A DNA stretch of 64,000 nt from Spiroplasma citri (GTDB lineage: Bacteria > Bacillota_I > Bacilli_A > Mycoplasmatales > Mycoplasmataceae): positions 1,116,001 to 1,180,000 of the forward strand of contig NZ_CP013197.1 in assembly GCF_001886855.1 (NCBI RefSeq). Reading direction: 5' to 3'. The stretch's first letter is position 1. Every line of letters starts with the position of its first letter. A program made the position numbers and the translations under genes. Positions 30,411 to 42,230 of the stretch are shown here, one piece after another. The notes under the pieces are model-generated. The model saw nothing but the letters and a program-made list of their open reading frames with translations. It did no database searches and was not told the DNA's origin.

Positions 30411-31413
30411 TTTCTAACTCTCCTAAATTCTTTAATAAATGTTCCATCCCCATCTCTCGTAATTCATTAATCGTAATATCTTTTTTAACAATACTAGGTC
30501 AATTTTGTTTAATATAACTTGGTACTTTATCATTTTTTAAATCACGCACAAATTTTAAATATTTACTATCGTATTGCATTGCAATAGATAAAGGAATTGT
30601 TATCTTAACAAAATTAATACCAATATCTTTATTAGATTTTTTACGAACTCTTTTCCCGTTTGCTGTTCGTTTAACTGTTTCCGTTTTTCATACTAAATAA
30701 TCATCTAAATCATCAAAGAAACCTATTTTCATTTTAAAATAAGGAAAAAATATACTAGGTGGAATACATTGCATAGGAACAATAATCATATTAGCAATTT
30801 CTCTATATTCGACTCAATTTTGATTAATTCGTTGTCCGGCAAAAATAATATTATTATTAAACTGACGACATAATAAAAAATATGCTTTTAAACCACTAAA
30901 TTTTTTATCATTTTCCTTAGGGTTTGTACCATTTATATATAAAAATATTTCATCAAATAAAATTAAACTATCATCTGGCGGTATTTTATATTTTTTATTT
31001 TTAAAATCTAAATGGTTTAAACCTAAAACTCCAATTTTTTCATCATTAATAAAATAATTAGAATAAACATTATCAAATTTAGCAATTTGCGATAAATAAG
31101 TCATCAATAAAGTTTTACCAGTACCCAAAGCACCGTTAATAATTGATATTGGACTACTTTTAACAATTTTAATTAATTTCCGTGTTTGAAAAAGATTACT
31201 AAAAAAAGACCAAAAAAAGATAATATCAAAAATTACATCAAAAATAAAAAGAATAATATCTATAACTGATATAGAACAAAAATATATAAATTGTAAATTA
31301 AAACAAACAATAAAAAGATAAAACAAAATATTTGCCATAAATCAATTTACAAATCAATAAGAAAACTTAATATTTTTTTGTCTTTTAAATAAATTAAAAT
31401 AATTTTTAAACAT
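30403..31413 (-). CDS. Zot/pI-like assembly ATPase (U5)
   Basis: 336 residues, intact. Two N-terminal membrane helices, P-loop GALGTGKT, Walker B LILFDE, GQRINQNWVEY, and a conserved C-terminus ITLNELREMGMEHLLKNLGE. Its stop overlaps the next start. Confidence 0.85.
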
Positions 31414-31417
31414 ATAT

Positions 31418-31627
31418 CTACACCACCAATCTAATTGTTTTATATAAAATAAATAATGATAATCAAATTAAGAAAAAAACAACTAATCAAACACCTATCA
31501 TAATTACTGAATAAGTAATATTATCAATAGAACTACCGACAAAGTTATCAATTTCAGTTTTCGGAATAAAATAAAAAATTTGTAAAAGACCTTGATATAC
31601 TCGTTGCAAAAAAATATTTCAGTCCAT
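31418..31627 (-). CDS. Minor phage membrane protein (U5)
   Basis: 69 residues, MDWNIFLQRVYQGLLQIFYF, then an acidic linker and one membrane helix. Confidence 0.65.
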
Positions 31628-31785
31628 TATTTTATCCACCTAAAAATACAACTTAAAATTAAAAATAACATCCCAAAAACAAGTATTAAAAATACAACAA
31701 ATATAACAATATCTAAAATAACGGGATGATTAACTCCAAAAATAATTGTCATAAATTCATAATATAAATCTCATACACTTTGCAT
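31627..31785 (-). CDS. Minor phage membrane protein interrupted by host sequence elsewhere (U5, intact)
   Basis: 52 residues: MQSVWDLYYEFMTIIFGVNH, then a membrane helix. The intact frame shows GATATTGTTATATTTG at the point where the 20.2-kb and 54.9-kb copies switch to PTS IIA sequence. Confidence 0.75.
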
Positions 31786-31806
31786 TTTTCTTATTCCTTT
31801 CCTAAA

Positions 31807-32130
31807 TGTTAATTACTAAAATCAAGGTTAGAGTTTATTATTAAATATTAATATCCGTGAATTAACTTTCTGATTGTTTCAATTCCTAAAACCACAAACA
31901 TTAAAACTAACGGAATAATTAATAACATATGTGACCCTAAAAAAGTAATAAATCAGTTAGTAAAAGCAATCGCTCAATTAGCAAGAATAGCAGCAAAATC
32001 CGCTATTTGCTTAATAACATCAGCGTCGCCCGCTAATAAATTTACATTCATTAATAACACCTCACTTAAAACACTTTCTATTTAATAATAAAACCTTCGC
32101 ATACTCTAACCTTGATTTTAGTAATTAACA
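31807..32130. repeat. Inverted repeat enclosing the U5 coat gene
   Basis: Perfect 28-bp arms 31807-31834 and 32103-32130. An outer ACCTTCGCA/TGCGAAGGT pair and an inner hairpin are on the right side. Confidence 0.85.
31848..32051 (-). CDS. Major coat protein (U5)
   Basis: 67 residues, MNVNLLAGDADVIKQIADFA, AFTNWFITFLGSHML, one long membrane helix and a basic end RKLIHGY. The N-terminal acidic, central hydrophobic and C-terminal basic layout is typical of inovirus coat proteins. Confidence 0.8.
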
Positions 32131-32183
32131 TTAAAAACTAAAATCAATTTTTATACTTGCGAAGGTATTTCATTGATATTAAC

Positions 32184-32375
32184 TTATTCAACAGACTTAT
32201 CTGCTTTTTTAATTTTTCGTTTTCCTCATTCTTTAAATTCTACTTTTTTAGAACAATGCGGACAAATTAAATACTTATTTTTAAACTTAAATATTGTATT
32301 AACTGTTAAAAAAACTAATAACATTAACATTGCAATTACTAAAATAATTGTTGCAAAAACAGTCGTTACGGTCAT
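32184..32375 (-). CDS. Membrane protein with CxxC tail (U5)
   Basis: 63 residues, three longer at the N-terminus (MTVTTVFAT) than the U9 copy. CPHCSKK tail. Confidence 0.65.
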
Positions 32376-32602
32376 TAATTATCACCTTTACTTTCTATAT
32401 TTAACATATAATTTTTGACTTGCTCCACTAATAATTTAAAATGTTGTTCTTCCATAACACCAATATCAATAAAATTATGATTAAGATACAATTTAATTAC
32501 TTTTCTTAACATAAATAATGGTATTTTATTAGGTAAACATTGATGTATAACATTAACTAAATATTCTAATCGCTGTTTATATAACTTAGTTTGCTTTTTC
32601 AT
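32375..32602 (-). CDS. 75-residue phage protein (U5)
   Basis: Helical and basic, MKKQTKLYKQRLEYLVNVIH, then MEEQHFKLLVEQVKNYML. Start overlaps the previous stop (TAATG). Function unknown. Confidence 0.6.
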   Translation of the reverse strand: MKKQTKLYKQRLEYLVNVIHQCLPNKIPLFMLRKVIKLYLNHNFIDIGVMEEQHFKLLVEQVKNYMLNIESKGDN

Positions 32603-32721
32603 TAAAAAAATCCAACATAAACAAAAAACAATATAAATCAAATAACTAATAATAAACAAGAACTTATAAAAATAATTCAATCTCAATTAATATTTATTTT
32701 TTTATTTTTATTTTTTGTCAT
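32602..32721 (-). CDS. Small membrane peptide (U5)
   Basis: 39 residues: basic MTKNKNKK start and one membrane helix. It takes the place that the CCCH peptide occupies in U9 and U12. Confidence 0.5.
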
Positions 32722-32845
32722 AATCTAACCTAGAATAATAATTATTAATTAAAGCAACATTTTCATTAACACAATTTCAACAATAACGAGACCCATTCTC
32801 TCAAACAGTGTCATTAACACAAACCATACATAACTGTTGTTGCAT
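32708..32845 (-). CDS. Zinc-ribbon peptide (U5)
   Basis: 45 residues, CMVC...CWNC as at 24249, ending RLDYDKK. Confidence 0.7.
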
Positions 32846-32846
32846 A

Positions 32847-33197
32847 TTAATTATTGCTTTCTGTTATTGCTGAACTACTAGAATATTTATTAATAAAATC
32901 TTGTTGTCTATTGTATGGAACAACTTTAACAACACTTACTTTGTTATATTCTTTTCCCGTTTTTCTATCAGTGACAACTGGGAATTTAAGATTAATTAAA
33001 TAGTAATTACCTTTTTTCATTTCTGGTAAATCATTAGATAAATTACTATCTTTTTTAATTCAAGAGATAATATACTCCTTAGGAATTGGCATATCATCCT
33101 CATCAAGCTGCATAAATGTAAATACATCAAAAAATAAATTTTCTTTGTCATCCATTTGTCTATTAAAATCAACTTGGGCTAATAATACTTTATACAT
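32847..33197 (-). CDS. Small phage protein after the origin region (U5)
   Basis: 116 residues, MYKVLLAQVDFNRQMDDKEN, diverged from the U3/U9/U12 type but same C-terminal DFINKYSSSS. Ribosome site AAAGGAG. Same inferred role as at 24382. Confidence 0.55.
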
Positions 33198-33591
33198 ATA
33201 AAGTACTCCTTTCTTCACTTAATTAAGTAAATAAAGGTTTCATAAGGTTTAAAACTTTAAATAATTATAAATGCTAAAAATAAATTAACAATAATTAAAC
33301 TTATTAAAAAATATTCTATTAAAAAATGAATGTAAATATAAATGCAAAATAAAAACATTTATCTATATTTAAAGTTTCGTTCGAAGAAACCGTTTATTTT
33401 GGTTTGAATACTTAAATATAACTAAATGTTATAAATAATATTCTAATTTAATTTTACATAACAAAATAAATATGTCAACTACATATTTCAAAGCCAAAAA
33501 TAAATTTATTTATAAATTTACATCCCCAACTTGTTTTTTTTTTTTTTTTTGTTTTAATTAATTTGTGGTATAGGTTGTTCGAAGACTATAC
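33198..33591. promoter_or_regulatory. Origin-like spacer of U5: anti-rep segment, DR2, poly-T, stem-loop with tag
   Basis: 33326-33345 is the exact inverted copy of the rep start (20 of 20). DR2 has the tag TCGTTCGAAGA at 33377-33387. A T-run (33533-33550) precedes the stem-loop 33568-33591 (GTATAG/CTATAC), whose 12-nt loop carries GTTCGAAGA at 33577-33585. Here the palindrome of U3 is replaced by TTAATTAA. Confidence 0.8.
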
Positions 33592-34596
33592 TGCACAATT
33601 AGTACTTTCCATTTGGAAGGTACTTTTTTTTATGTACCTTTTTTTACCCAAATTAAGGTATTTATCGTATTTTTTTCGTATTTTATATTTATCTAAATCA
33701 GATATTTTGTTAAAAAACCGGAATATTTTTTTATCATATGGAACATATTCTTCCATTTGTCAAAAATAATCACTATGCCAATCACTATCAATACTAATAC
33801 CCAACATATGTTTTTTTTGTTTATCAGCAAACATATAAAAATGTTTTATGCCGCATAATGCCATTTTTAACTCTTCTTTTGTCATTTCAATAACACCAAC
33901 TTTAATAACGGGATTAGTACAATTTGCACTAAAACGATATGCTTTGGTATTTAAGTCATAAATATTTTTTGATTTTTCTTGACTATATGCTTTTACAATA
34001 TATTTAGCAACATATTTACTAACAAATTCATTTGTACCAGTTTCAACTGGTAAATTTTTATTTAGTCCATAAGATCAATATTTTCTAATTATTTTATTAG
34101 GGATATACTCACTAAATATAATATGAAAATGAACTGCTCCGCGTTTTTGATATTCATAGGCAACTAAATATTTTAAATTCTGATATTTATTATTTTTATA
34201 TTTAGAAAAATGATATTTTATTTTTTTAATAAATAAATTAAATTGATAATTTGCTTTTTTAATATCTTGCATATTTTCAGCATAAGTTAAAGTTGTAAAA
34301 CCCATATTTTTATAACCACTAAAATTATGGATTGCTTTTTGAATACAATTTCTTTGAGAACGAACACGACTATTTAATAGTTTAGTTTCATTCTCACCAG
34401 TATTTTTAATCCCTGTTGGATTACCTTTACCAAAATTATTAATACACTCTAACGGTAAAACAACTGTTTTAATATAAGGACCATAATATACTTTTTTAAC
34501 ATAATATTTTTCATTAATATAACATTCAGGGTTTATATAAGGTTTATATAAATTTTCTCCTGTTAAACGATTGTATGCATTTATATTTACATTCAT
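33586..34596 (-). CDS. HUH rolling-circle Rep (U5)
   Basis: 336 residues, intact. FTTLTYAEN (motif 1), VHFHIIF (HUH), SKYVAKYIVK (catalytic Tyr region). Variable C-terminal segment SDLDKYKIRKKYDKY. The stop TAG is the 3' arm of the stem-loop. Confidence 0.88.
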
Positions 34597-34632
34597 TTTT
34601 TATTTTCCTTTCTAAAACAAAAAAAAAAAAAA

Positions 34633-34690
34633 ACATTTATCTATATTTAAAGTTTCGTTCGAAGAAACCGTTTATTTTGGTTTGAATACA
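34633..34690. repeat. DR1 of U5
   Basis: Tag TCGTTCGAAGA at 34655-34665, same as in DR2. The hairpin loop is enlarged (AAACC-GTTTATTTT-GGTTT) in both repeats of this unit. Confidence 0.8.
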
Positions 34691-34762
34691 TTAAACATTT
34701 GGATAAATGTTTTTTTATTCTAAATTAATTATATTTTTTTATTGTTTATTGTCAATTTTTAA

Positions 34763-35284
34763 TTATTTATTTGTTTTTTTATTTAAAACTGAATCATAAT
34801 TATTTATTTTAATATAATTTTCTGTAATTTCTGCTTTTAATTTTTCACAATCAGAATTTTCACAATTAGATTTCACATTAATTCCTTGTTGCAATCAAGA
34901 TATTTTTTGATTATTTTCAGAAATAATTTTATTAGGAAGTCAAGTAATTGGACCATTTTTGATACTTTCTTCAAACATTTTTATAGCATCTATGTTTTGT
35001 TTTTTTAAATCTTCATTTTTTTTATTAACTCATTCTAAACAAGTTTTACATTTAAATAATTTTTCTTTTAATTTTATATTATTAATTTCTAAAACTGACT
35101 TTTTTTCTGCTGCTTCAATTAAAATTTTATTTGAATCAAAAGTAATATTATTTTCCATATTATTTTTTTTCTTTATTCAGTGTCATCATCGTATTTTATT
35201 TTTTTTAAAATTTCCATTATCATAATTATCACTATTAAATTTTATTTTATTATCAGAAAGATTTTTTTTATTAAATCAACCCAT
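34763..35284 (-). CDS. Accessory protein of U5 (moron slot)
   Basis: 173 residues, hydrophilic and helical. MGWFNKKNLSDNKIKFNSDN at the start, a central CKTCLEW, and NCENSDCEKLKAEI near the end, so four Cys may bind metal. AAAGGAG ribosome site. Several TGA codons as Trp. An internal ATG (MENNITFDS) could be a second start. Confidence 0.6.
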
Positions 35285-35350
35285 ATATTTAAATCAACTC
35301 CTTTTAATTTATTCTAATTAAATAATATCATTTTTTTATTTTTTTGTCTT

Positions 35351-35371
35351 TCTCCTGTTGTGTTACTTAAT
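35351..35371. repeat. J motif (U6)
   Basis: TCTCCTGTTGTGTTACTTAA and one more T, before the hairpin cluster. Confidence 0.75.
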
Positions 35372-35377
35372 CAAGGA

Positions 35378-35462
35378 AAGGGGCTTCGCCCCTAAGTCGC
35401 TCCGCGACTTTTACCCCTTTAAGTAAGGTGGTGCGTGGATAAACCACCACACCACCTTACTT
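35378..35462. other. Triple-hairpin cluster (U6)
   Basis: Sequence as in U5. Confidence 0.75.
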
Positions 35463-35490
35463 TTTTACCAACAACATTATTTTACTACTA

Positions 35491-37146
35491 CTAAAAATAG
35501 CGTAAAAGTCCATTAACCATTGCTAAAACTAAAATAGAACTTAACATAATCTTAAATGTAATATCAAAAGCAAACAAATTACCAATATTATTAAACAATT
35601 CAGAAACATTACTAAACACATGTACTATTCCATTAACAAATTTATAAATTTCTTTCATACCAGGCAAATTATTTACAATCCAAATTGCCGCATTTTGAAT
35701 ATGACAAGCAATATTATATCAACTACAACTTTTATAAGGTATTTTTCAAATATCACCACTATTAATTTCATTATTTCAATCAGTAGCATTATAAAGACTA
35801 AAATTAAAACCATTAATTGAAATAGACCTATCCTCTGTTAATCTAGTTGTATTAAATCTAATTACATTAAAACCTTGATATTTTGTTCTATCTGTCATAT
35901 CTAATAATTTTATTGATTGAGTTCATTTATCATTATTAGAAGGTAAAATATCAGTCTTATAATCTCAATTTGAATAATAAGAAAAATAATCATTAGTACT
36001 ATTTATCGTATAGGCATTATACAATTGCACTTGTGGTTTTAAATAATAAATATCTACATCAGGAAATCTTAAAATATTAAAAACCATTGATTTTGGATAT
36101 AATAAAAAACCATTTTTTACAAAAAACACAAAACCTAAATTACCATTATTAGATGTAAAATAAATAAATTCTCTAAAATTAGAAATATCAAATATAACTC
36201 TTAAAACATTAGAATAAAAATAATCTAAAATTAGAAATAAATTATCCAACGAATAAAAATTTTGTTTAACATCATCAACAAAATAATTACTATTAGATTT
36301 TTTAAGAATATCCATATTAATCAATTCTTTATAATTAAAATTTAAAACTAAATAATTCATATCAAAATATTTATAACTCTGATTGGCAATAATTGGCATA
36401 AATAAATATTGTATAATTTCTCAATTAAAAGTAAATTCATATTTTATATTGTTTTTATAAATAAAAATATCTAACAATTTATTTGGAGTTTTATAATCTA
36501 TTATTAATCTACCCAAAGAACCCTTAGAAATATCTGCTAAATTTCAACTTAATAAATAATTTCAAACAGTATTTTTAATTTTATTAAATCAATAATTACT
36601 ATCATTTTTATCAGCACTTAAATTTGGAATAAAAGGAGTTTCAACACCAAAACTAAATGCATAATTACTAGGGTCTAAACCTTGCATAAAATAATCTTGT
36701 CGCAAAATTAAAGTAGACTGAAAATCATACTCATTTGCTTTTGCATAAGTTAAATCACTAAAACTATCATTATTTCTTGTTTCTAATTTACAAACATTAC
36801 TAATATAATTTACAGCTGTAACACCACAAAAAAGAAATATTCAACCAAATATTAAATAAAAAATAATAAATATATCTAATAATCGTTTTCGCATTGTTTT
36901 AACCCCCTTAAACAATAAAAATAATTCTAATATACCCATAATAATAATTCCAAACGCCATATATAACTGGAAAATAGGGTGTGTTGCAATAATAAATAAC
37001 TGTGCTACTAATTTATAAAAATCATTAGCAGACTCCAAATAATGCTTAACAGTTGAAAAACCTAAATCTGTTGCCACAACAATATTAGCAACAAAACCAA
37101 ACCCAACAGTCAAACCAATAACAAAGAAAAATATTAACTTTAACAT
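35491..37146 (-). CDS. Fusion of the two-helix membrane protein with the attachment protein (U6)
   Basis: In other units the 78-residue gene stops before the attachment gene. Here a 2-bp insertion near 36933 removes that stop and puts it in frame with the attachment ATG at 36894, giving one 551-residue frame. The attachment part (467 residues) is otherwise complete, and its own ATG and ribosome site remain, so both products could be made. Confidence 0.75.
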
Positions 37147-37508
37147 TATTTATCATTCTCCTTATTTATTTTTGCTGACATTCTTGCCTTTTTATTTGCT
37201 GAACGAGTACCAACATAATTACCAACTTTTTTACCAGATTTATATGAAAATGAAACAGTACCCTTAACACCTTTGGCAATATTAGAACTTGCTTCTAAAC
37301 TTGCACGAGAAACTGAACTTAAACCACGAGAACTATTAACTAACAAAAAGATAACATTTATAACACCACCAATTACTCAAATTACAAATAAAGGAATATT
37401 TGTACCTGGTAATTTTAATGCTCACATTCAATCCATTATTTTCATAAAAATATCAACTACAACATTAATGGCATCATTTCATACATCATTAGCAAGTAAA
37501 TTAATCAT
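37146..37508 (-). CDS. Phage membrane protein (U6, 119-residue family)
   Basis: 120 residues, nearly identical to the U9 copy (basic tail KSGKKVGNYVGTRSANKKAR). Confidence 0.7.
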
Positions 37509-38511
37509 TTTCTAACTCTCCTAAATTCTTTAATAAATGTTCCATTCCCATCTCTCGTAATTCATTAAGTGTAATATCTTTTTTTAACAATACTAGGTCA
37601 ATTTTGCTTAGTATAACTTGGTACTTTATCATTTTTTAAATCACGTACAAACTTTAAATATTTACTATCATATTGCATTGCAATAGATAAAGGAATTTTT
37701 ATCTTAACAAAATTAATACCAATATCTTTATTAGATTTTTTACGAACTCTTTTTCCGTTTGATGTTCGTTTAACCGTTTCCGTTTTTCATGTTAAATAAT
37801 CATCTAAATCATCAAAAAAACCTATTTTCATTTTAAAATAAGGAAAAAATATACTAGGTGGAATACATTGCATAGGAACAATAATCATATTAGCAATTTC
37901 TCTATATTCGACTCAATTTTGATTAATTCGTTGTCCGGCAAAAATAATATTATTATTAAACTGACGACATAATAAAAAATATGCTTTTAAACCACTAAAT
38001 TTTTTATCATTTTCCTTAGGGTTTGTACCATTTATATATAAAAATATTTCATCAAATAAAATTAAACTATCATCTGGCGGTATTTTATATTTTTTATTTT
38101 TAAAATCTAAATGGTTTAAACCTAAAACTCCAATTTTTTCATCATTAATAAAATAATTAGAATAAACATTATCAAATTTAGCAATTTGCGATAAATAAGT
38201 CATCAATAAAGTTTTACCAGTACCCAAAGCACCGTTAATAATTGATATTGGACTACTTTTAACAATTTTAACAAGTTTCCGTGTTTGAAAAAGATCACTA
38301 AAAAAGACCAAAAGAAAATAATATCAAAAATTACTAAAAAAATAAAAAAGATAATATCTATAACTGATGTAGAACTAAAATATATAAACTGTAAATTAAA
38401 ACAAACAATAAAAAAATAAAACAAAATATTTGCCATAAATAAATTTACATATCAATAAGAAAACTTAATATTTTTTTGTCTTTTAAATAAATTAAAATAA
38501 TTTTTAAACAT
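37501..38511 (-). pseudogene. Zot/pI-like ATPase (U6), two compensating slips
   Basis: Walker A GALGTGKT and B LILFDE are present, but an A run near 38305 is one short and a T run near 37588 one long, so neither the N-terminal helices nor the C-terminus is in frame with the core. Confidence 0.75.
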
Positions 38512-38515
38512 ATAT

Positions 38516-38725
38516 CTACACCACCAATCTAATTATTTTATATAAAATAAATAATGATAATCAAATTAAGAAAAAAACAACTAATCAAACACCTATCATA
38601 ATTACTGAATAAGTAATATTATCAATAGAACTACCGACAAAGTTATCAATTTCAGTTTTCGGAATAAAATAAAAAATTTGTAAAAGACCTTGATATACTC
38701 GTTGCAAAAAAATATTTCAGTCCAT
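38516..38725 (-). CDS. Minor phage membrane protein (U6)
   Basis: 69 residues, same as the U5 copy. Confidence 0.65.
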
Positions 38726-38883
38726 TATTTTATCCACCTAAAAATACAACTTAAAATTAAAAATAACATCCCAAAAACAAGTATTAAAAATACAACAAAT
38801 ATAACAATATCTAAAATAACGGGATGATTAACTCCAAAAATAATTGTCATAAATTCATAGTATAAATCTCATACACTTTGCAT
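38725..38883 (-). CDS. Minor phage membrane protein (U6)
   Basis: 52 residues, MQSVWDLYYEF type, intact. Confidence 0.7.
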
Positions 38884-38904
38884 TTTTCTTATTCCTTTAC
38901 TAAA

Positions 38905-39228
38905 TGTTAATTACTAAAATCAAGGTTAGAGTTTATTATTAAATATTAATATCCGTGAATTAACTTTCTGATTGTTTCAATTCCTAAAACCACAAACATT
39001 AAAACTAACGGAATAATTAATAACATATGTGACCCTAAAAAAGTAATAAATCAGTTAGTAAAAGCAATCGCTCAATTAGCAAGAATAGCAGCAAAATCCG
39101 CTATTTGCTTAATAACATCAGCGTCGCCCGCTAATAAATTTACATTCATTAATAACACCTCACTTAAAACACTTTCTATTTAATAATAAAACCTTCGCAT
39201 ACTCTAACCTTGATTTTAGTAATTAACA
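38905..39228. repeat. Inverted repeat enclosing the U6 coat gene
   Basis: Perfect 28-bp arms 38905-38932 and 39201-39228. Confidence 0.85.
38946..39149 (-). CDS. Major coat protein (U6)
   Basis: 67 residues, identical in type to the U5 coat protein. Confidence 0.8.
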
Positions 39229-39281
39229 TTAAAAACTAAAATCAATTTTTATACTTGCGAAGGTATTTCATTGATATTAAC

Positions 39282-39392
39282 TTATTCAACAGACTTATCT
39301 GCTTTTTTAATTTTTCGTTTTCCCCATTCTTTAAATTCTACTTTTTTAGAACAATGCGGACAAATTAAATACTTATTTTTAAATTTAATTAA
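39282..39392 (-). pseudogene. 3' part of the CxxC-tail membrane protein (U6)
   Basis: Only FKFKNKYLICPHC to the end remains. A deletion joined it to the start of the small membrane peptide, removing the 75-residue gene. Confidence 0.7.
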
Positions 39393-39409
39393 TATTTATT
39401 TTTTTATTT

Positions 39410-39547
39410 TTATTTTTTGTCATAATCTAACCTAGAATAATAATTATTAATTAAAGCAACATTTTCATTAACACAATTTCAACAATAACGAGACCCATTC
39501 TCTCAAACAGTATCATTAACACAAACCATACATAACTGTTGTTGCAT
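39410..39547 (-). CDS. Zinc-ribbon peptide (U6)
   Basis: 45 residues, as in U5. Confidence 0.7.
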
Positions 39548-39548
39548 A

Positions 39549-39899
39549 TTAATTATTGCTTTCTGTTATTGCTGAACTACTAGAATATTTATTAATAAAA
39601 TCTTGTTGTCTATTGTATGGAACAACTTTAGCAACACTTACTTTGTTATATTCTTTTCCCGTTTTTCTATCAGTGACAACTGGGAATTTAAGATTAATTA
39701 AATAGTAATTACCTTTTTTCATTTCTGGTAAATCATTAGATAAATTACTATCTTTTTTAATTCAAGAGATAATATACTCCTTAGGAATTGGCATATCATC
39801 CTCATCAAGCTGCATAAATGTAAATACATCAAAAAATAAATTTTCTTTGTCATCCATTTGTCTATTAAAATCAACTTGGGCTAATAATACTTTATACAT
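39549..39899 (-). CDS. Small phage protein after the origin region (U6)
   Basis: 116 residues, U5 type. Confidence 0.55.
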
Positions 39900-40292
39900 A
39901 TAAAGTACTCCTTTCTTCACTTAATTAAGTAAATAAAGGTTTCATAAGGTTTAAAACTTTAAATAATTATAAATGCTAAAAATAAATTAACAATAATTAA
40001 ACTTATTAAAAAATATTCTATTAAAAAATGAATGTAAATATAAATGCAAAATAAAAACATTTACTTATATTTAAAGTTTCGTGTCAGAAAACCTTTATTG
40101 GTTTGAATACTTAAATATAACTAAATGTTATATATAATATTCTAATTTAATTTTACACAACAAAATCAATATGTCAACTACATATTTAAAAGCAAAAAAT
40201 AAATTTATTTATAAATTTACATCCCCAACTTGTTTTTTTTTTTTTTTTTTGTTTTAATTAATTATGTGGTATAGGTCGTGTCAGAACTATGC
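39900..40292. promoter_or_regulatory. Origin-like spacer of U6 with tag
   Basis: Anti-rep segment 40028-40047 (20 of 20). DR2 tag TCGTGTCAGAA at 40079-40089. Poly-T near 40233-40250. Stem-loop 40269-40292 with the same tag at 40276-40286. Confidence 0.8.
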
Positions 40293-41297
40293 TACACAAG
40301 GAGTATTTTCCATTTGGAAAGTACTTTTTTTAATGTACCTTTGTTTACCTAAATTAAGGTATTTATCTAATTTTTTTCGTGTTTTATATATGCCAATATC
40401 AGTTATTTTATTAAAAAATCGAAATATTTTTTTATCATATGGGACATATTCTTCCATTTGTCAAAAATAATCACTATGCCAATCACTATCAATACTAATA
40501 CCCAACATATGTTTTTTTTGTTTATCAGCAAACATATAAAAATGTTTTATGCCGCATAATGCCATTTTTAACTCTTCTTTTGTCATTTCAATAACACCAA
40601 CTTTAATAACGGGATTAGTACAATTTGCACTAAAACGATATGCTTTGGTATTTAAGTCATAAATATTTTTTGATTTTTCTTGGCTATATGCTTTTACAAT
40701 ATATTTAGCAACATATTTACTAACAAATTCATTTGTACCAGTTTCAACTGGTAAATTTTTATTTAGTCCATAAGATCAATATTTTCTAATTATTTTATTA
40801 GGGATATACTCACTAAATATAATATGAAAATGAACTGCTCCGCGTTTTTGATATTCATAGGCAACTAAATATTTTAAATTCTGATATTTATTATTTTTAT
40901 ATTTAGAAAAATGATATTTTATTTTTTTAATAAATAAATTAAATTGATAATTTGCTTTTTTAATATCTTGCATATTTTCAGCATAAGTTAAAGTTGTAAA
41001 ACCCATATTTTTATAACCACTAAAATTATGGATTGCTTTTTGAATACAATTTCTTTGAGAACGAACACGACTATTTAATAGTTTAGTTTCATTCTCACCA
41101 GTATTTTTAATCCCTGTTGGATTACCTTTACCAAAATTATTAATACACTCTAACGGTAAAACAACTGTTTTAATATAAGGACCATAATATACTTTTTTAA
41201 CATAATATTTTTGATTAATATAACAATCAGGGTTTATATAAGGTTTATATAAATTTTCTCCTGTTAAACGATTATATGCATTTATATTTACATTCAT
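40287..41297 (-). CDS. HUH rolling-circle Rep (U6)
   Basis: 336 residues. The first 173 residues differ from the U5 Rep at only two positions, but the C-terminal segment is TDIGIYKTRKKLDKY instead of SDLDKYKIRKKYDKY, matching the change of tag. Confidence 0.88.
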
Positions 41298-41333
41298 TTT
41301 TTAAATTTTTCCTTTCTAAAACAAAAATAAAAA

Positions 41334-41390
41334 AACATTTACCTATATTTAAAGTTTCGTGTCAGAAAACCTTTATTGGTTTGAATACAT
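41334..41390. repeat. DR1 of U6
   Basis: Tag TCGTGTCAGAA at 41357-41367. Confidence 0.8.
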
Positions 41391-41536
41391 TAAACATTTT
41401 GATAAATGTTTTTTTATTCTAATTTATATTATATTTTTTTATTTTTAGTTGTCAATTTATTTTACATAGCAATGATATCGTAATTAAAAATATTTATAAA
41501 ATAAAAAATAACAAATTAATTATTGTTTAATTTAAA

Positions 41537-41992
41537 TTATCAATATTTATCTACTCATTCTCTATGATTTCATTTAATTTTATTCTGATATTTTTTATTA
41601 TTAGTATAAAAATTAATAGTGTAAATAATATCTTCTGGTGTTTTTTGTATTACTAAATTTTGTTTTTTAATACAAATATTACTATTTTCTTTTAATTTAA
41701 TTTTTGCATAACCATTAACACATTTATAAATAAAATTTTTATCTTCCAAAAAGATATCTATAATTTCTAAATTTTCAATAAATAGTTCTTGAGAAAGAAA
41801 TATTTTTTTTTCTTTTAATTTATTAAATATTGTTTTTTCATCAACTTTATTTATATATCCAATATCTATTGTAGTAATAATTTTTTGTAAAGTTGGTGGT
41901 TTTTTTTGATTATTTGACATCATAGCCATTAAAGGTGCTCCTCCACTTGTTGTTATAGTAGTTGCTCCGATTAAACTTAATAATTTTTTCAT
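41537..41992 (-). CDS. Exported accessory protein of U6 (moron slot)
   Basis: 151 residues. Signal peptide MKKLLSLIGATTITTSGGAP without a lipobox Cys, shared with the U9 moron (MSIKKILSLIGATVITTSGV), while the mature parts differ. Ends NHREWVDKYW. Function unknown, probably secreted or membrane-tethered. Confidence 0.65.
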
Positions 41993-42090
41993 ATATATTA
42001 TTCCTTTTTTATTATTTATATGTATTTGATATACATAATTTAACTATATTTAATTATTTTTCTTTTGTCAAATTTACTTATTTTCCCATT

Positions 42091-42111
42091 TTTCCTGTTG
42101 TGCTAGTTAAT
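42091..42111. repeat. J motif (U7)
   Basis: TTCCTGTTGTGCTAGTTAAT variant. Confidence 0.7.
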
Positions 42112-42119
42112 TCAAGGAA

Positions 42120-42203
42120 AGGGGCTTCGCCCCTAAGTCGCTCCGCGACTTTTACCCCTTTAAGTAAGGTGGTGCGTGGATAAACCACCACACCACCTTA
42201 CTT
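42120..42203. other. Triple-hairpin cluster (U7)
   Basis: Sequence as in U5. It heads a unit that has lost its structural genes. Confidence 0.75.
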
Positions 42204-42230
42204 TTTTTACCAACAACATTATTTTTACTA

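Noticed and set aside
37273-37515. Plus-strand 80-codon frame repeated at 48756 and (minus) 56167
   Set aside because: It is conserved only because the opposite strand encodes the 119-residue membrane protein family.
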